The notes under the pieces: generated by a model
What the model saw: the letters and a program-made list of their open reading frames with translations, nothing else
What the model was told of the DNA's origin: nothing
The model's database searches: none
Shown here: positions 61,439 to 64,000 of the stretch, piece by piece
Layout of the letters: every line of letters begins with the position of its first letter
How positions within the stretch are numbered: position 1 is the stretch's first letter
Translations under genes and position numbers: made by a program
Origin: Bacillota bacterium
GTDB lineage: Bacteria; Bacillota; Clostridia; Christensenellales; CAG-138
Direction of reading: 5' to 3'
NCBI GenBank assembly: GCA_023455425.1
Contig: JAEYCM010000022.1
Span: 1 to 64,000, forward strand
DNA length: 64,000 bases

Positions 61439-62713
61439 ATGAAGCAATGGTATACCATACGGGGAGGGAACGAGCTTGCGGGCACCGTTACCATCAGCGG
61501 CGCGAAAAATGCTGCCGTGGCCATCGTTCCCGCCGCAATCTTAGCGGGCGAGACCTGCGTGCTGGAGAATCTTCCCTTTATTGAGGATGTGAACATCCTC
61601 AAAGAGATTCTCATCAACATCGGCGCTGACGTCATGTTTACGCCCGGCGGCAGCATGCGCATCGATCCTTCCCACATCAACAGCCATTCCGTTACGTTCG
61701 ATATGGTCAGCTCTTTACGCGCCTCCTACTATCTGTTGGGCGCGCTTTTGGGGCGTTACGGCTATGCGGAGCTTGCGCTCCCGGGCGGCTGCGTCATCGG
61801 CCCCCGCCCGATCGACCAGCATATCAAGGGTATGCGCGCGCTTGGCGCGGAGGTCGTGCTGGAAGATGGGCTTGTCAAAGCTAAGGCTTCTAAGCTCACG
61901 GGTGCGGAGATTTATTTTGACGTGGTCAGCGTAGGCGCCACCATCAACGTCATGCTGGCCGCCGTCATGGCGGAAGGGCAGACCGTGCTGGGAAACGCCG
62001 CTAAAGAGCCGCATGTGGTGGATGTTGCAAACTTCCTCAACATGATGGGCGCGCGTGTCAAGGGCGCGGGTACGGATGTCATCCGCATCACCGGCGTCAA
62101 GCAGATGCATGGCTGTAACTATGCCATCATACCCGACCAAATTGAGGCCGGCACGTTTATGATCGCCGCCGCGGCCTGCGGCGGGGACGTTATCATCAAA
62201 AACGTCATTCCCACGCATTTGGAAGCCATTTCCGCCAAGCTGATGGAAAGCGGCGCAGCGGTGACGGAAGGCGACGACGGGCGTGAATTTTTCATCCAGA
62301 TAAAAGGAAACGGAAGGGCGCGCGCGGTCAATATTAAGACGCTGCCCTATCCCGGGTTCCCGACCGATCTTCAGCAGCCCATGATGGCCTACCTTGCGCG
62401 GGCGGAGGGCAACAGCTTTATTGTAGAGAACATATTTGAGGAACGCTTCAACCATGTGAGCGAACTGCTGCGGATGGGGGCGAACATCCATCTCAACGGA
62501 CGCACCGCTATGGTAGAGGGCGTGGAACGCCTGACCGGCGCGCCGCTGTACGCTTCCGATCTTCGCGCGGGAGCCGCGCTCATTGTTGCGGCGCTTACGG
62601 CGAAAGGGATTTCCACCGTACACAACATTGAGTTTACGGACCGGGGCTACGAATATCTGGAGCAGAAATTCGCAAAGCTGGGCGCGGACATCAAACGCAG
62701 CTGCGGTGGCTGA
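61439..62713 (+). CDS. murA: UDP-N-acetylglucosamine 1-carboxyvinyltransferase
   Basis: A 424-residue MurA beginning MKQWYTIRGGNELAGTVTIS at 61439. An ATG 14 codons upstream is possible; the AAAGGAGA between them is 13 nt from the chosen start, rather far. Motifs: SGAKNAAVAIVPAAI (Lys and Asn at the active site), the loop LPGGCVIGPRPIDQHIKGM with the fosfomycin-reactive Cys, and PGFPTDLQQPMMAYL near residue 305. It commits UDP-GlcNAc to peptidoglycan synthesis in the cytoplasm. Upstream lies the multi-hairpin element, which could influence its expression. A terminator follows. Confidence 0.95.
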   Translation: MKQWYTIRGGNELAGTVTISGAKNAAVAIVPAAILAGETCVLENLPFIEDVNILKEILINIGADVMFTPGGSMRIDPSHINSHSVTFDMVSSLRASYYLLGALLGRYGYAELALPGGCVIGPRPIDQHIKGMRALGAEVVLEDGLVKAKASKLTGAEIYFDVVSVGATINVMLAAVMAEGQTVLGNAAKEPHVVDVANFLNMMGARVKGAGTDVIRITGVKQMHGCNYAIIPDQIEAGTFMIAAAACGGDVIIKNVIPTHLEAISAKLMESGAAVTEGDDGREFFIQIKGNGRARAVNIKTLPYPGFPTDLQQPMMAYLARAEGNSFIVENIFEERFNHVSELLRMGANIHLNGRTAMVEGVERLTGAPLYASDLRAGAALIVAALTAKGISTVHNIEFTDRGYEYLEQKFAKLGADIKRSCGG

Positions 62714-62747
62714 AACGCCGGGCATCAATCATTGTAAAATACAGGGA

Positions 62748-62780
62748 CGGTATGGATTTGCGGTATACAAATCCATACCG
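62748..62780 (+). terminator. Terminator of murA
   Basis: CGGTATGGATTTG / CAAATCCATACCG, 13-bp stem with 7-nt loop, followed by TTTGTGT, 35 nt after the murA stop. Confidence 0.85.
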
Positions 62781-62912
62781 TTTGTGTCATAATAAGAATT
62801 GGTAAATGAGGAAAATTGGCATAGCAAGAGGGCGGCAAAGCGAATTGGTTTGCCGTTACCCCGCGGAGGAAAGGCCCCCAAGTTCAGCTTGAGGAAGCAG
62901 GAGGGAAACGAT

Positions 62913-63602
62913 ATGGCATTTTGTAAACAATGCGGAGCGGAGCTGATGGAAGGCGGCCGCTTCTGCACCACCTGCGGCGCGGAAGCGACGGCAGCCGCGG
63001 AACCTGTTATCAGCAGCGAGCAGGCACCCCGCATAGAGACGCCCTCATATCAGCCGCCGGCATACGCGCAGCCCAGTTACGTGAGCAGTGGCAGTGAGCG
63101 GCGGGAACCTGCCGCGCCGGCGCAGACTGCGTCAAACGCCGGAGGGTATCAATCCGCCTACCAGCAGTCGCCCAACGGGCAGTCCACTTACTCGCAGCAG
63201 GGCAACCGGCCCTCGTATACGCCGCCGGCTGCGCAGCAAAGCACGCCGATGAGCACCGGCCAGTTTTTAGGCACGCTGCTGCTGATGATGATCCCGATCG
63301 CGGGTTTCATCCTCATGCTGGTGTGGGCGTTTGGCGGAACGGATAATCTCAACCGCCGCAATTTGGCGCGCGCCAAGCTTATTCTCGTGGCCATCGGCCT
63401 GGTGCTTTGCATATTGTTCACCATATTGTTCAGCGCCCTTGCTTTTACGCTTGTTGACGAGTTGGACGGCATGCAATGGGAATTCGGGGACCGGTTCGAT
63501 GGATTTTCCGATGATTTCCATAACGACTTCTCGGATGAATTTTCAGAGGATTTCTTCAACCAGAGCTTCCGTACCGGAAACGGCGCGTTCGCCCTGCGAT
63601 AA
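62913..63602 (+). CDS. Zinc-ribbon membrane protein (1)
   Basis: A 229-residue protein; ATG at 62913 follows GCAGGAGGGAAACGAT. The N-terminus is a Cys4 zinc ribbon, CKQCGAELMEGGRFCTTCG, followed by a disordered Pro/Gln/Ser/Tyr-rich part of about 90 residues. Two transmembrane segments follow (QFLGTLLLMMIPIAGFILML and LILVAIGLVLCILFTILF), then an acidic Phe/Asp-rich end (FSDDFHNDFSDEFSEDF). Such zinc-ribbon membrane proteins are frequent in Clostridia and have no assigned function. A related gene follows after 63 nt. Confidence 0.85.
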   Translation: MAFCKQCGAELMEGGRFCTTCGAEATAAAEPVISSEQAPRIETPSYQPPAYAQPSYVSSGSERREPAAPAQTASNAGGYQSAYQQSPNGQSTYSQQGNRPSYTPPAAQQSTPMSTGQFLGTLLLMMIPIAGFILMLVWAFGGTDNLNRRNLARAKLILVAIGLVLCILFTILFSALAFTLVDELDGMQWEFGDRFDGFSDDFHNDFSDEFSEDFFNQSFRTGNGAFALR

Positions 63603-63665
63603 GGCATATTGTAAGAACCGTGCCCTTTGGCATGATACGAATTAATATTTGAGGAGGGTATCAAT

Positions 63666-64000
63666 ATGGCATTTTGCGCGCAGTGTGGTGCGGAGAACAA
63701 CGGTGATTCCCGTTTTTGCTACAATTGCGGCGCGCCTGTAGGCGCCGCTCCGGTTCCTCCTGTGCAGGAAAGCGCGGGAACGGGCCGGCAGCAGTCCTAT
63801 CAGCAGCCCAATTACCAACAGTCCGCATACCAGCAGCAGGCGTATCAGCAGCCGGAACGCACTTATGTTCCCGATGGCGATGCGCGTTCATTGGGAGTGG
63901 GCGCGGTGAGCGTGCTGGCTTATTGGAGCATCCTGTTCTTTGTTCCGCTGGTTGCGTATAAGGATTCCAAGTTTGCGCGTTTCCACGCCGGACAGGGACT
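63666..64000 (+). CDS. Zinc-ribbon membrane protein (2), partial
   Basis: ATG at 63666 after TTTGAGGAGGGTATCAAT. It starts MAFCAQCGAENNGDSRFCYN-CG, the same zinc ribbon as its neighbour, then a Gln/Tyr-rich stretch with repeated YQQ units. A membrane segment begins with SVLAYWSILFFVPLVAYKDS and KFARFHAGQGL, which resembles the DUF4870/TM2-like membrane domain. The frame is open at the right window edge, so the length is unknown. Likely a tandem paralogue of the gene at 62913 with a different membrane domain. Confidence 0.85.
   Translation, partial: MAFCAQCGAENNGDSRFCYNCGAPVGAAPVPPVQESAGTGRQQSYQQPNYQQSAYQQQAYQQPERTYVPDGDARSLGVGAVSVLAYWSILFFVPLVAYKDSKFARFHAGQG

Noticed and set aside
1..64000. 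CRISPR arrays, tRNA or rRNA genes, complete insertion sequences
   Set aside because: No regularly spaced repeats, no cloverleaf or rRNA motifs, and no transposase reading frame were recognised in this window.

Overview
This window looks like chromosomal DNA of an endospore-forming, Gram-positive Clostridia-type bacterium with fairly high G+C. The main evidence is an intact spo0A with the conserved sporulation effector domain, a textbook SAM-I riboswitch in front of metK, monoderm-style envelope genes (an LCP-family protein, MurA, several lipoproteins, a PKTGD-type surface protein), strong AGGAGG ribosome binding sites and TTGACA/TATAAT-type promoters. A placement near Christensenellales or Oscillospirales is possible but is inference only. 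No rRNA, tRNA, CRISPR array, intact transposase or complete prophage was seen.

Layout. 1-5.2 kb: partial lipoprotein, a frameshifted peptidoglycan-binding/NlpC-P60 hydrolase, a Zn-dependent phospholipase C-like protein, a histidine phosphatase and TypA/BipA. 5.4-9.4 kb: a membrane protein and a three-gene operon (purine nucleoside phosphorylase, MtaD-type deaminase, MtnA-type isomerase) that fits a deaminase-first methylthioadenosine salvage route. 9.6-18.6 kb: a 7-TM protein with degenerate GGDEF/EAL domains, carbamate kinase, a flavin amine oxidase, two very small hydrophilic proteins, a tandem-duplicated lipoprotein, an HD phosphohydrolase and a triple-GNAT fusion. 18.8-26.2 kb is an eroded stretch: a DUF255 (YyaL) gene broken by a 16-nt insertion, a frameshifted small HTH gene, an intact OmpR-type regulator whose kinase is only a fragment, a truncated membrane protein and another frameshifted gene, mixed with intact MerR/TipAS, YihY, MarR and SemiSWEET genes.

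26.4-34.4 kb is a coherent sugar catabolic locus: a LacI regulator, two matching TTAAACGATTAA operators, a D-lyxose/mannose-type isomerase, an RbsB/A/C-type ABC importer, an FGGY kinase and a class II aldolase. The gene set suggests uptake of an aldose, isomerisation, phosphorylation and aldol cleavage, possibly through a ketose-1-phosphate. 34.5-44.3 kb: AraC plus BtrH-like pair, GNAT, DUF815 ATPase, DUF4003, a surface protein, an isolated intact phage-type terminase pair, a NimA-like flavoprotein and spo0A. 44.9-64 kb: LCP protein, S66 peptidase, AAA ATPase, PlsC with zinc ribbon, Tex, two CorA-type transporters, SAM-I/metK, GlmU, YhhN, a B12/iron-type binding lipoprotein, a G5 plus catalytically dead LytM protein, MurA and two tandem zinc-ribbon membrane proteins.

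Non-coding structure is notable. A 200-300 nt multi-hairpin element occurs twice (about 43.2 and 61.1 kb) with a compensatory base-pair change. A short two-hairpin repeat recurs at four places. A 160-bp element with 15-bp terminal inverted repeats supplies the last codons and stop of the plsC gene.
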